From: Hoeflea_A sp965204935
Lineage (GTDB): Bacteria > Pseudomonadota > Alphaproteobacteria > Rhizobiales > Rhizobiaceae
Assembly: GCF_965204935.1 (NCBI RefSeq)
Contig: NZ_CBDBFO010000002.1
DNA: 64,000 nt
Strand: one strand, 5' to 3'
In this document: one piece after another, positions 8,633 to 17,613 of the stretch
Numbering within the stretch: the stretch's first letter is position 1
How the letters are laid out: every line of letters begins with the position of its first letter
Position numbers and translations under genes: made by a program
The notes under the pieces: model-generated
Databases searched by the model: none
What the model saw: only the letters and a program-made list of their open reading frames with translations
Told to the model about the DNA's origin: nothing

Positions 8633-9649
8633 TTACGCCGCTGATGTCAGGAGTTGCTTGCGGTCGGCGCGCTCCTGCTGCGGCGAGCGGCCATAGAGTT
8701 CGCGGTAGCATTTGGAAAAATGCGACGCGGAAACAAAGCCGCAGGCAACTGCCACCTCAACCACGGGCATGGATGACTGGATCAGCAGGTGCCGTGCCCG
8801 GTCGAGCCGGATTTCCAGATAGTAGCGGGCAGGGGAGCGGCCCATCTCCTGGCGGAAAAGGCGCTCGATCTGGCGCCGCGACAATCCGGCGTAATCCGCG
8901 ATCTCAAGCAGGGAAAGCGGCTCCGAGAGGTTGCTTTCCATCAGTTCGATGATCGACAGAACCTTGGAATTCTGAACCCCCAGCCGGGCGCGCAGCGGCA
9001 GCCGCTGCCGGTCGTGCGGATTGCGGACCCGGTCCGTCAGGGCCTGTTCGCATACCCGGTTGACGAGATTGTCGTCGTGGTCCTCGCCAATCAGGTTCAG
9101 CATCATGTCGAGCGAGGCGGTTCCGCCGGCGCAGGTGTAGATATTGTCGTCGGTCTCATAAAGATCGGCATAGACCTCGGCGAGCGGGAATTTTTCAGAA
9201 AACCCCGGCAGATCTTCCCAGTGAATGGCGCAGCGGCGCCCTGACAGGAGGCCGGCAGCGGCAAGCACGTAGGCGCCGGTGCACAGCCCGCCAACGGAGA
9301 TATTCCTGTTGTGGACCTCACGCAGCCAGGCGTGGACGGACTTTTGCGCGTGGGTCTCGACATTGATGCCGGAGCACACGAATACCATCGAAGGGCGCAT
9401 TTCGCCGGAAAGGTTGCGCCGCTCCTCTTCCAGGGTCGTCGTCGCCGATACCTCTATGCCGTTCGAAGCCATGACCGGTGAGCCGTCGAATGAGGCGATT
9501 CGCCAGCTATAGGCCTTGTAGCCGAGCATGCGGTTCGCAAGCCGCAGCGGCTCGATGGCGGTCGCGAATGCGATCAAGGAAAAATCCGGCACCAGATAAA
9601 AAACGAAGGATCGTTTTATCGTCGGCGTGTTGTTATCCATCGCCATCAA
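8633..9649 (-). CDS. GlxA-family AraC regulator, GbdR-like
   Basis: A 338-residue regulator with an N-terminal DJ-1/PfpI amidase-like sensor domain (about 12-190, with GGLCTGAYVLAAAG around the nucleophile elbow) and a C-terminal AraC helix-turn-helix (about 225-325, with LLEIADYAGLSRRQIERLF and the second HTH near VAVACGFVSASHFSKCY). GbdR and CdhR, which switch on glycine betaine and carnitine catabolism in Pseudomonas, have this architecture. It lies convergent to the DMGDH-type gene, so it may respond to betaine or dimethylglycine. That assignment is from family and context, not from a ligand signature. Confidence 0.83.
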   Translation of the reverse strand: MMAMDNNTPTIKRSFVFYLVPDFSLIAFATAIEPLRLANRMLGYKAYSWRIASFDGSPVMASNGIEVSATTTLEEERRNLSGEMRPSMVFVCSGINVETHAQKSVHAWLREVHNRNISVGGLCTGAYVLAAAGLLSGRRCAIHWEDLPGFSEKFPLAEVYADLYETDDNIYTCAGGTASLDMMLNLIGEDHDDNLVNRVCEQALTDRVRNPHDRQRLPLRARLGVQNSKVLSIIELMESNLSEPLSLLEIADYAGLSRRQIERLFRQEMGRSPARYYLEIRLDRARHLLIQSSMPVVEVAVACGFVSASHFSKCYRELYGRSPQQERADRKQLLTSAA

Positions 9650-9942
9650 TCCCCGAAAAACGCGCCTGCAGCCGTCAATACCGGCAAATTATTCCGTCCG
9701 GCGCAGCGACACTACAAATATTGCTCGAAACGCCACTGCATCATTGGCGCTGAGATTCCAGAATTTTTCGGATAAATCTCTCCACCCGCTGAGCAATAAC
9801 GCCTAAGCGGCTGCGACCTTTACACAGTCGGTAGGTCGTGTGAAGCGAAATTTTCGGATGAGGCGAGGGAAAATATCGGCGCTGAATCAAGGCGCCGGAA
9901 AAACGATGCGAACAGGCGCGCCATAAGGCGCGCCCGCTGTTT

Positions 9943-10197
9943 TCAAAGGCCCAGGCGGCGGCAGGATTCGCGCGGGTCGTAACGGGCCGGCCAGCCGATA
10001 TCACGCCGCATCTGGTCGCTCAGCTTGGCGACTTCCTTTTCCGTTTGGCGTGCCAGCCGGTGGCAAAGATACCGCTTCCAGCTTTTGTGTGCCGCTTCGG
10101 CCAGTCGCGCGAGAAACGGCGTGCGGCCAACCGACCGGGCCGGCGCGAAAGCGTAGTTCGAAGAGACTCGGTTTTCGATACGCGCATTGTTCAACAT
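9943..10197 (-). CDS. DUF1127 small protein
   Basis: An 84-residue basic protein whose last 45 residues are the DUF1127 motif: 'HRLARQTEKEVAKLSDQMRRDIG' followed by a short Arg-rich end. In alphaproteobacteria such proteins (YjiS-like) have been linked to RNA turnover and phosphate or carbon metabolism, but this one's role is unknown. It is divergent from a LysR gene across a 154-bp spacer, a common pairing, which suggests control by that LysR. The 293 bp between it and the AraC gene (9650-9942) show no gene. Confidence 0.8.
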   Translation of the reverse strand: MLNNARIENRVSSNYAFAPARSVGRTPFLARLAEAAHKSWKRYLCHRLARQTEKEVAKLSDQMRRDIGWPARYDPRESCRRLGL

Positions 10198-10296
10198 GTT
10201 CAGGCTCCTTCCAGATTGCCCGCCTTTCGGTATTGAAAGGACGATGAATTCAAATAAGGTCGCGACCCTTGATCTTGACTATGGCGCTTCTATTTG

Positions 10297-10344
10297 GTTC
10301 AATTAAACGAATAAATATCATCGTTTCATTCAGAAAAATTGAAC
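10297..10344. promoter_or_regulatory. Nested dyads upstream of the LysR gene
   Basis: An outer inverted repeat GTTCAATT (10297-10304) and AATTGAAC (10337-10344) encloses AAACGA (10305-10310) and TCGTTT (10321-10326). It ends 7 bases before the LysR start and lies in the divergent spacer with the DUF1127 gene. Position and symmetry fit a LysR-type autoregulatory operator. No factor can be named from sequence. Confidence 0.45.
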
Positions 10345-10351
10345 TAAGAAC

Positions 10352-11263
10352 ATGAACGCACCGATCAATCACCCGGCTCCGCTTCTGGAACTCGATATCC
10401 TGCGCACCTTTGTTGCGATTGCCGACACCGGCAGTTTCACGTCGGCTGCCTCCATTGTGTTTCGCACGCCGTCAGCGGTTTCCATGCAAATCAAGAAGCT
10501 CGAGGAAATACTGGGGCGGCCTGTCTTTGCGCGCGACGCGCGGTCGGTGACGCTGACCAATGACGGCGTCGTCCTGCTCGGTTATGCGCGGCGGCTTTTG
10601 TCGCTCAACCGCGAAGCGGTTTCGCAATTCGTGTCGCCGGATATTTCCGGTGTCGTGCGGCTCGGCGCGCCCGATGATGTCGGCGAGCGGCTTTTGCCGA
10701 CCGTTCTGAAACGATTTGCCAAGACGCATCCCTCGATCGCCGTTGATGTGGTCATCGACATGAGCTCCAACCTGATCAAGCGGATCGAGGAACGGCGCCT
10801 GGATATCACGTTGCTGACATGCCAGAGCGGATCAGTTCCGGAAGGTGGAGAGGTTCTGCTGACGGAGCGCCTCGTCTGGGCCGGCGCCAAGGGCGGCTGT
10901 GCCCATCTGTGTACGCCAATTCCGGTCTCCATGTGGGAGGAGGGTTGCGCCTGGCGCGCCGGCGCGGTCGAAGGCCTCAACGAGCGCGGCCTGTCTTACC
11001 GCATCGCCTATATGAGCGCCCACACCGCCGGGCAGAGAGCTGCCATCCTTTCTGATCTCGCCATAGCACCGCTCCCCGAATCCTTCGTCGGGGATGATCT
11101 GGTGGTGCTTGGCGAGGATGACGGTTTGCCGCCGATCGGCACCTATTCGATCGGCATGATCGTCAGGCCCGATGCGGAGCCTCCCGTGTGCGCTGCCGCG
11201 GATCACATCCGCGCGACCTTCACCATGCTGACGGAAACCGGGGAGTTTTCCGAAGCCGGCTAG
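10352..11263 (+). CDS. LysR-family transcriptional regulator
   Basis: A 303-residue LysR regulator. The winged helix-turn-helix is at about residues 14-73 (LRTFVAIADTGSFTSAASIVFRTPSAVSMQIKKLEE), followed by a LysR substrate-binding domain. It is divergent from the DUF1127 gene and ends with its stop codon overlapping that of the convergent OmpA-type gene by four bases. Rhizobial LysR genes beside DUF1127 are frequent, but no effector can be assigned. Confidence 0.85.
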   Translation: MNAPINHPAPLLELDILRTFVAIADTGSFTSAASIVFRTPSAVSMQIKKLEEILGRPVFARDARSVTLTNDGVVLLGYARRLLSLNREAVSQFVSPDISGVVRLGAPDDVGERLLPTVLKRFAKTHPSIAVDVVIDMSSNLIKRIEERRLDITLLTCQSGSVPEGGEVLLTERLVWAGAKGGCAHLCTPIPVSMWEEGCAWRAGAVEGLNERGLSYRIAYMSAHTAGQRAAILSDLAIAPLPESFVGDDLVVLGEDDGLPPIGTYSIGMIVRPDAEPPVCAAADHIRATFTMLTETGEFSEAG

Positions 11264-12201
11264 CGCGGAATGAGTTCGACGCGGCGGTTCTTGGCGCGGC
11301 CATCTTCAGTATCATTGCGTGCGACGGGTGCCAGGAACCCCGCACCTGCGGCCACCATGCGGTCCCGGCTGATCCCGTGTGTGGACGCAAGGGCGTCGAC
11401 CACAGACTGCGCGCGCCGGTGCGACAGGTTGAGGTTGTAATCCATGCTGCCCTGGTTGTCGGTGTGTCCGACAATGACGACCGAAAGATCCGGCGAAGCG
11501 CCGAGGAACTTAGCCATTTCCTCCAGGGTCGGCGCTGATTCCGGTTTGATGTCGGCCTTGTCCGTATCGAAATAGATGCCATAGAGCGCAAAGCTTCCCT
11601 TCTCGGCGAAGGCATCCTGCATGGCCTTGGCATCCACCATCTGGAAGGCAAGCTTGTCGATCTCCACAACTGTTACCTGAGTGCGGATCTTCTTGTGCGT
11701 ATCGGCACTGATAACAACCGAGGCGTAGACATCCCCATCATCGTTAGACCGTTTTGCGCCGAGATAGCGGTAATTGAACGGATCGACCACCATTTTCGGC
11801 AACGGGAAAGTGTCGAGCGCGTAGGCCAGGTTTCCACCGCCGCATTCCTTGGTCTTGCATTCAAAGACGATGTCGAATCCCTTCTCCTGAAGACCCAGCT
11901 CGAAATTGCGCGCCACCTCGGCCAGCGATTGCTCGCCATCGAGTGTGTAGGCGATGCGGGTTACAGCACCCTCGATCGCTTCCAGATTGTCCGGGTCGCG
12001 TTTGGTAGCGGGCGCCGAGGCGAACGCGTACTCGTCGAACTCCCGAAAGTCATAGGCGACGATGTGGGAGCCGTCGAAGCGTCCGACCAGCGGATGATCG
12101 GCACTGCCGGCGATGTCCTCGGCGCTGGCGCCTGTTGAAAAGACGATCGCGACGAGCGCCCAAACGGCAAGGCAACCAATTCCTCCTGCGGCAAGTTTCA
12201 T
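11260..12201 (-). CDS. OmpA-family peptidoglycan-binding envelope protein
   Basis: A 313-residue exported protein. I place the start at the ATG at 12199-12201 because a GGGAG site precedes it and translation then begins with a classic signal peptide (MKLAAGGIGCLAVWALVAI, cleavage after the ASA). The last 110 residues are an OmpA/MotB peptidoglycan-binding domain, with GIYFDTDKADIKPES, VIVGHTDNQGS and the NRRVEL end. The middle is uncharacterised, with two Cys (CKTKEC) that could form a disulfide. It is probably anchored to peptidoglycan in the outer envelope. The 126-bp gap to the next gene suggests it is not part of the corrinoid operon. Confidence 0.83.
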   Translation of the reverse strand: MKLAAGGIGCLAVWALVAIVFSTGASAEDIAGSADHPLVGRFDGSHIVAYDFREFDEYAFASAPATKRDPDNLEAIEGAVTRIAYTLDGEQSLAEVARNFELGLQEKGFDIVFECKTKECGGGNLAYALDTFPLPKMVVDPFNYRYLGAKRSNDDGDVYASVVISADTHKKIRTQVTVVEIDKLAFQMVDAKAMQDAFAEKGSFALYGIYFDTDKADIKPESAPTLEEMAKFLGASPDLSVVIVGHTDNQGSMDYNLNLSHRRAQSVVDALASTHGISRDRMVAAGAGFLAPVARNDTEDGRAKNRRVELIPR

Positions 12202-12327
12202 GCTCTTGCTCCCTGGCGGCATTGTGGGGTCGGCCGATCTTAGCAAAGCTCATGAGCGGTGAAAGCCACAAGCTTGCCGACCCGGCCATTCATTCTGCGG
12301 TTGTTGCAGGCTCGCACCAAGGTGCCG

Positions 12328-14379
12328 TCAGACGCGGCGCCGGCGGCCCTCGCGTCGGCGCCGGCCGCTGGACCCGTCATCCTTTGCCGTCGCTTGAGAC
12401 TTTGCGGGCAGGGACACTGCCTTAGCGAGTTCCGGAAACGCGTCGGTCTTGTTCGGCAGCGCCATCGCGTTGACGAAATGCTCCTGGAACTTTGGCTCCA
12501 GGGCGGTTTCGATCTTCTCGATCGCGGTTACAGTCTCTTCGATCTCCCGGCGGTAACCGCGGTTGAGAAGCGCCATGCGCGCGCCGGTTCCGGCTGCATT
12601 TCCGACGGATTTGACCTTGCCCAGTTCACAATCGGGGACCAGTCCGAGAACCATTGCGTATTTCGGATCGATGAAGGAACCGAAGGCGCCGGCAAGGCCG
12701 ATCTTGTCGACATGGGCGATATCCTGCTTGTCCATAAGCAGTTTGATGCCGGCGTAAAGTGCCGCCTTGGCAAGTTGTATTGCGCGCACGTCGTTCTGGG
12801 TGATGGTCAGCCGCGTCTCGCCGTCCCAAAGAACGTAGGAAAAGGTTCGCCCGTCCTCGATGATGCGTTCCGAGCGCGAGGCGAGCGAACCGTCGATGAC
12901 ACCGTCCTCGGAAATGATGCCGGCGAGGAACATTTCCGCAATCACTTCGATGATGCCGGATCCGCAAACACCTGTTACGCCCGTCTTTGCCGCCTGGTCT
13001 GCGAAGCCCGGCTCGTCCGACCAAGCATCGACACCGATGACCCGCACGCGCGGCTCGAGTGTGTGCGGATCGATACGCACCCGCTCTATCGCGCCGCTCG
13101 CGGCACGCTGCCCGCAGGAGATTTCCGCGCCTTCGAATGCAGGGCCGGTGGGTGAGGACGCCGCGACAACGCGGTCCTTGTTGCCGAGCACGATCTCCGC
13201 ATTTGTGCCGACATCGACCAGCAGCATGATTTCGTCCTGGCGGTGCGGACCCTCGCACAAGGTTGCCGCCGCTGCGTCGGCGCCGACGTGACCGGCAATG
13301 CAGGGAAGCATATAGACACGCGTGCCGTGGTTCAGCGCCAGATTGAGATCCGATGCCCAACTGTGGACCGCACCGGATACGGCTAGCGCGAAGGGCGCGC
13401 CACCGAGCTCTGTCGGATCGATGCCGAGAAAGAGATGGTGCATGATCGGGTTGCCGACGAAAACGGCATCCAGGATGTCGGCGGGATCGACTCCGGATTC
13501 GGCGCAGACCTCCTCGATAAGGCCGTTGAGCGCATTGTGGACGGCATTGGTCATCGCCTCCTGGCCGTCCGGGTTCATCATCACATAGGAGACCCGGCTC
13601 ATCAGGTCTTCACCGAACCGGATCTGCGGATTGGAAACACCGGCCGATGCAATCGTAAGGCCCGACAAAAGCGAAGACAGATGCATGGCGATGGTCGTCG
13701 AGCCGATGTCGCACGCAATGCCATAGGCTTCGTTCTTCAGGCCGGGATAAAGCGCGATCAGCGACGGCCGGGCGGTTTCCATGTCGCGATGAATGGCGGC
13801 GGTGACAGCCCACTGGCCTTCGCGAAGGATCTTCTGGACCCTCGGAAGCAGGTGCTGGTCGACGATGATGTCGGAAAAGCCCCAGTCGCGCTCCAGCGCA
13901 AGCTTCAGCCGGTCCAGATCGCCGAGCGGTTTGTGCATGTCGGGTTCCTCGACCTCGACGTAACACATCTGGATTGCCGGGTTGCGCTCGATCAGCCGTG
14001 TGTCGGCCGCCTTGCGGACGATCTGGGCGTTGACCTGCACATCCTGCGGTACATCAACAACGAGGTCACCCTCGATGGTCGCCGAGCAGGAGAGGCGGCG
14101 TCCGTCTTTCAAGTCGCGTTTTTCAGCGTAGCGTTTCTCTTTGGCGCCGAAGGCCGAGATATGGGTGTCGGCCGAGGTGATGCCGTGCTTGGCAAAGTTG
14201 CCTTCCTGGATCTCGATCTGGCAGCGGCCGCAAATTCCGCGCCCGCCACAGACGCTCTCGACATACACGCCAAGTTGACGTGCGGCCTCGAGAATGTTCG
14301 TGCCTTTTTCGAAACGCCCGCGGCGACCGGAAGGCATGAACAGGACCAGCGGGTCTTTTTCACTCGCCTTCTGGTCCAT
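12328..14379 (-). CDS. Corrinoid-protein reductive activator (RACE/RamA-type, ASKHA + 2Fe-2S)
   Basis: A 683-residue protein. The N-terminus is a plant-type ferredoxin domain with CGGRGICGRC (near 39-48) and a later Cys for a [2Fe-2S] cluster. Next come a linker and a long ASKHA-type ATPase domain (DUF4445) with GIACDIGSTTIAMHL near 221 and LLVDVGTNAEIVLG near 390. Family members use ATP to reduce inactive cob(II)alamin to cob(I)alamin on the corrinoid protein. It is last in the minus-strand run with the MtgA-, MTHFR- and corrinoid-protein genes. The C-terminus ends in an unusual basic tail, GRRRREGRRRRV. AAGGA precedes the ATG. Confidence 0.87.
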   Translation of the reverse strand: MDQKASEKDPLVLFMPSGRRGRFEKGTNILEAARQLGVYVESVCGGRGICGRCQIEIQEGNFAKHGITSADTHISAFGAKEKRYAEKRDLKDGRRLSCSATIEGDLVVDVPQDVQVNAQIVRKAADTRLIERNPAIQMCYVEVEEPDMHKPLGDLDRLKLALERDWGFSDIIVDQHLLPRVQKILREGQWAVTAAIHRDMETARPSLIALYPGLKNEAYGIACDIGSTTIAMHLSSLLSGLTIASAGVSNPQIRFGEDLMSRVSYVMMNPDGQEAMTNAVHNALNGLIEEVCAESGVDPADILDAVFVGNPIMHHLFLGIDPTELGGAPFALAVSGAVHSWASDLNLALNHGTRVYMLPCIAGHVGADAAAATLCEGPHRQDEIMLLVDVGTNAEIVLGNKDRVVAASSPTGPAFEGAEISCGQRAASGAIERVRIDPHTLEPRVRVIGVDAWSDEPGFADQAAKTGVTGVCGSGIIEVIAEMFLAGIISEDGVIDGSLASRSERIIEDGRTFSYVLWDGETRLTITQNDVRAIQLAKAALYAGIKLLMDKQDIAHVDKIGLAGAFGSFIDPKYAMVLGLVPDCELGKVKSVGNAAGTGARMALLNRGYRREIEETVTAIEKIETALEPKFQEHFVNAMALPNKTDAFPELAKAVSLPAKSQATAKDDGSSGRRRREGRRRRV

Positions 14380-14468
14380 GAAACTGTCCTTTTCGGTCTG
14401 CGCGAATCAACGCCTAAACGTTGCGGCAGGATGCCCACCGGGGCAAGCCCGGAGATGGCGGTCAAACG

Positions 14469-15422
14469 CTATGCGCGGGCGCGCCGTCCGCCGCGTCGCC
14501 GACCACCGCTTGCCGCAGCGGCAACGGCTCCATCGGTCGCTGCCGGTGCGGCGCCGTTGGCCGGCGCGTGATCGCGATAGGTCATAATCCATTTCTGACA
14601 GTTCGGGTCGGTCGCATTCAGGACGTTGGCGCCGTGGACCATCTCCATTTCCTGAGGCCGGCAGGGATTCATGATCGCGGAGGTCATGCCAGATGCAATC
14701 ACCATGGGAATGAATGCGGCATTGATGGCATGGCGGTGCGGCAGGCCGAAGGAAATGTTGGAAAGGCCGCAGGTCGTATTGACGCCGAGCTCGTCGCGCA
14801 GCCGGCGCACGAGCTTGAACACCTGCTGCCCGGCCGTTCCCATGGCGCCGATCGGCATGACCAGTGGATCGACGACAATATCCTCGGCCTTGATTCCATA
14901 ATCGGCAGCATGCTCGACGATCTTTTTCGCTACGGCAAAACGCACATCGGGATCTTCCGAGATGCCGGTTTCGTCGTTCGAGATTGCGACGACCGGAACA
15001 TCGTACTTCTTGATGAGCGGCAGAATATCTTCAAGCTTCTCGGTTTCTCCGGTGACCGAATTGACCAGCGGACGGCCCTTGGCGACTTCCAGTCCGGCCT
15101 GGATCGCCCCGGTGACGGAGGAATCGATGGAGAGCGGCACGTCCACAAGGCCCTGAACGATCTCAAGCGTCTTGACCAAAAGCGCCGGTTCGGTTGCGTT
15201 GGGATCGACGGCTGTGACGCCTGCATTGACATCCAGCATGGTCGCACCGGCGGCAACCTGCGCCAGCGCGTCCGACTTCACGGTCTCGAAATTGCCGTCC
15301 TGCATCTCGGCAGCCAATTTCTTGCGTCCCGTCGGATTGATGCGTTCGCCGATCACGCAGAAAGGCTGGTCGAAACCGATAACGATTTCCTTGGTTGCTG
15401 AAGCAACGATTGTGCGCGCCAT
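14469..15422 (-). CDS. Methyltetrahydrofolate:corrinoid methyltransferase (MtgA/AcsE-like, DHPS fold)
   Basis: A 317-residue pterin-binding TIM barrel. FCVIGERINPTGRKK (about 21-35) and GATMLDVNAGV (about 59-69) are typical of AcsE, MtgA and the folate domain of MetH; VPLSIDSS and NSVTGE follow. It would move the methyl group between the corrinoid protein and THF; in a betaine demethylation route the direction is toward THF. It lies between the MTHFR-like gene and the reductive activator. The last 25 residues are Ala-rich and then basic (GGRRRGGRRARA), unlike the compact ends of AcsE. GAGGA lies 7 bases before the ATG and a palindromic operator 37 bases upstream. Confidence 0.87.
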   Translation of the reverse strand: MARTIVASATKEIVIGFDQPFCVIGERINPTGRKKLAAEMQDGNFETVKSDALAQVAAGATMLDVNAGVTAVDPNATEPALLVKTLEIVQGLVDVPLSIDSSVTGAIQAGLEVAKGRPLVNSVTGETEKLEDILPLIKKYDVPVVAISNDETGISEDPDVRFAVAKKIVEHAADYGIKAEDIVVDPLVMPIGAMGTAGQQVFKLVRRLRDELGVNTTCGLSNISFGLPHRHAINAAFIPMVIASGMTSAIMNPCRPQEMEMVHGANVLNATDPNCQKWIMTYRDHAPANGAAPAATDGAVAAAASGGRRRGGRRARA

Positions 15423-15432
15423 TGGGCAGTCC

Positions 15433-16338
15433 TCAGTTCTGTGCTGCAGTCGTAGAAGGATATAAAGATGTCTTTATATCCCATGTGCCGCGTTCTTCAA
15501 GCCACTCCGACGTTTTTTTCAGCCCGCCAAAGGCAAAGACGTGGATCTGCCGAATGGGCGTTTCCGCGTTGTTGAGGACATGTTGCTCGATCGGGCCGAC
15601 AACGGTTTCCGGCGAGTGGGATGTTGCCAGCGTCGTCAGCGACAGCGCGTTCTTCTTCAAAAAGGACACCGAATTGCCGACGCCGCACATGGCCGCAAAC
15701 TTGATCAGCGTCGTGATCTTGGCGGGACCGGCGACGCCGAGATGAACCGGCATGTCGATACCGTGCTCTTTCAGTCCGTCCGCCCAACCGATGAATTTCT
15801 GCGCATCGAAACCGAACTGGGTGACAATGCGCAGTTTCGCATCGCTGCGCTCGGCGAAGGACTTCTTCAGCCGCAGCGCCTGGACGGCCACTTCGTCGGA
15901 AAAATCAGGGCTGCCCTCCGGGTGACCCGCAATACCGATGGATTTGACGCCGTGTTTGTCAAAGAACCCGGTCTCCAGCACCTCCATCGTGGAGGAGAAA
16001 TCACCGGCCTGACGCTCCAGACCGCCGCCGATGACAAGCACATTGCTGATGCCGGCCTCGTCGCTCATGCGTTTGATGCGTTCTTCAAGCGCGCTGCGGG
16101 TCGTAAGACGCCGCGAGGCAAAATGCGGAACCGGCTCAAATCCAAGTTCGCGCAGGCGAACTACCGCCTTGACAAGCGTGTCTGTGCTGTCGGTCCCGAT
16201 ATCGGTGACGTAGACATGGGTGCCCTTCGGAAAAAGGTCGGGCAGGTCTGCCGATTCGACCGCCTGACGCGGCGCCACTTCAATCGAAGCTGCGATCTTT
16301 TCAGGCCGTTGCGGCTTCATTTCCACCACTGTCGTCAT
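15433..16338 (-). CDS. Methylenetetrahydrofolate reductase-like protein
   Basis: A 301-residue MTHFR/MetF-family flavin barrel. I place the start at the ATG at 16336-16338, preceded by GGAGGGAG; a longer frame would run far into the preceding gene. Visible blocks include FEPVPHFASRRL (substrate/FAD region), VLVIGGG and GIAGHPEGSPDF. In this operon it most likely oxidises methyl-THF to methylene-THF, the reverse of the biosynthetic direction. It overlaps the small upstream PF13769-type gene by 38 bp, implying coupled translation. Its last codons also form the palindromic operator of the next gene. Confidence 0.82.
   Translation of the reverse strand: MTTVVEMKPQRPEKIAASIEVAPRQAVESADLPDLFPKGTHVYVTDIGTDSTDTLVKAVVRLRELGFEPVPHFASRRLTTRSALEERIKRMSDEAGISNVLVIGGGLERQAGDFSSTMEVLETGFFDKHGVKSIGIAGHPEGSPDFSDEVAVQALRLKKSFAERSDAKLRIVTQFGFDAQKFIGWADGLKEHGIDMPVHLGVAGPAKITTLIKFAAMCGVGNSVSFLKKNALSLTTLATSHSPETVVGPIEQHVLNNAETPIRQIHVFAFGGLKKTSEWLEERGTWDIKTSLYPSTTAAQN
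15459..15480. promoter_or_regulatory. Perfect palindromic operator, candidate SahR/ArsR-type site
   Basis: Two 10-bp arms, GATATAAAGA and TCTTTATATC, are separated by TG. The dyad is perfect. It sits 37-58 bases upstream of the MtgA-like gene, inside the final codons of the MTHFR-like gene. A near-identical copy lies before the BHMT-like gene at 22788. From memory, ATATAAAGA-type palindromes are associated with ArsR-family SAH-responsive regulators (SahR) of methionine genes in alphaproteobacteria. Confidence 0.7.
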
Positions 16339-16639
16339 TGTTGCCGGCTCTCCCTCCTGAATTGACAAGGTCAACCAGGCGCTCCTTGGTGTAGTTTTCT
16401 TCCAGACGTGCGGCTGCCTTGTCGGCCTCCGCCTCCAGATCGTCGGAGACCGGTTCCGGAGCACCGCGCCGCCACTCGGCGAGGTACTCGTCGGTTTCAT
16501 GAGCGCCGGAACGCATCGCACACATGTCGATGGCTTCGGTGAAACGCATCGACAATTCACGTTTGGCGCTCATACGGCCTTTCTTGACAATAACCTGGGC
16601 GGGTATGTCCCGCCAGTAAACGGTAATCAGATCAGCCAT
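16301..16639 (-). CDS. PF13769 'virulence factor' family small protein, MTHFR partner candidate
   Basis: A 112-residue protein beginning MADLITVYWRDIPAQVIVKKG, which matches the conserved alphaproteobacterial PF13769 family. No molecular function is established for it. The first 70 residues look like a compact alpha/beta domain; the tail is Glu- and Gly/Asn-rich. AAGGAG lies 7 bases before the ATG. Its 3' end overlaps the MTHFR-like gene by 38 bp, so the two are almost certainly co-translated. I infer a small subunit or electron-transfer partner, by analogy with the unrelated MetV-MetF pair of acetogens. Confidence 0.72.
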   Translation of the reverse strand: MADLITVYWRDIPAQVIVKKGRMSAKRELSMRFTEAIDMCAMRSGAHETDEYLAEWRRGAPEPVSDDLEAEADKAAARLEENYTKERLVDLVNSGGRAGNNDDSGGNEAATA

Positions 16640-16806
16640 GAGTGGTCTCCTTGGCGCGTAAATATGGAAAAACCGATAGCGTGGCTTGCTGCGCGACGAC
16701 GCGCAACGCGCTTAAAAACGACGCGTGCGCCGCAACAATATATAAGACCGGTTCCGTTGGGTGAAAAGCCTTGCGTTCCAAGCGGTGGAAAGGCCGTTGC
16801 GGCGTT

Positions 16807-17451
16807 CTAGACCACAGAGCTGAAAAGGGCGGTCGTCAGGAACAGAACAAATGCAAAAATCAGCGTCGCAATAATGCCAATGACCGATCCGACCGCCAGG
16901 CAGTTGCCGTCGTTCTCCGTATGGGCAAGGCCGATCGTTGCGATTGCGAAAGCCGGCAGCCAGTTCCCGAACGGTATGGGCACGACAACAATGATTGACA
17001 AGAACAGGATATAGATGCCGAAGACGCGTTCCAACAGGGGGCTCGTCAGCGGCCAGTGGCGCGGACGCACCCAGGCTTCCATCCATTTGAGCCAGGGTTC
17101 CGAGCGGCGCACGATCTTCTGAAGTGTTTTCTTGTCGAGTGTGTAATTTGCAAGGCGCTGTGGCAGCCAGATATTGTTGCGTCCCGCGACGATCTGCCAG
17201 GAGACGAAAATCAGCGGCAGTCCCAATATCAGCGTCGCACCGGGTGGAAGCGGTATCAGATTTGGAATCGAGAAAACCAGCAGGAACGCACCGAACGACC
17301 GCTCGTCCATGGCTTCGGAAATCTCCCGCAGGGTGATGCTGGGCCCCATTGTCTCGGAGATCTCCTTCAGCAAGTCGGAGAGGCTTTCCGGGTGCTTCTT
17401 ATGCCGTGCCGAAATGCCGGGAACCGAACCTTCTGCGTGCGTTTCGCTCAA
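16807..17451 (-). CDS. ExoD-like exopolysaccharide synthesis-related membrane protein
   Basis: A 214-residue inner-membrane protein of the ExoD family (PF06055). An N-terminal cytoplasmic stretch (1-55) is followed by 'SFGAFLLVFSIPNLIPLPPGATLILGLPLIFVSWQ' and, after a charged loop, two more hydrophobic blocks (about 150-205). ExoD is known from rhizobial exopolysaccharide and alkali-tolerance mutants; its biochemistry is unclear. It interrupts the run of corrinoid genes in the same orientation with 150-bp spacers, so it may be cotranscribed without belonging to the pathway. Confidence 0.8.
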   Translation of the reverse strand: MSETHAEGSVPGISARHKKHPESLSDLLKEISETMGPSITLREISEAMDERSFGAFLLVFSIPNLIPLPPGATLILGLPLIFVSWQIVAGRNNIWLPQRLANYTLDKKTLQKIVRRSEPWLKWMEAWVRPRHWPLTSPLLERVFGIYILFLSIIVVVPIPFGNWLPAFAIATIGLAHTENDGNCLAVGSVIGIIATLIFAFVLFLTTALFSSVV

Positions 17452-17613
17452 TCTTGTCTCTCTTCGGCTTCAGAACAACGGTGCTCAACTGAATAAAACG
17501 CGTATCAGCCGAATACTATGACAATACGTCAGCCGCTGTTTCATCCGGATCGCGGGCAACACATGTGGGACTTTTTGTGCAAATAGGCAAGGGCACCGCG
17601 CCGAGGCGCGCGA

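Noticed and set aside
6078..9760. Shared GCGAC...ATATTGC-like boxes before the DMGDH and AraC genes as GbdR sites
   Set aside because: The similarity is loose, the spacing differs and I could not match it to a known operator.
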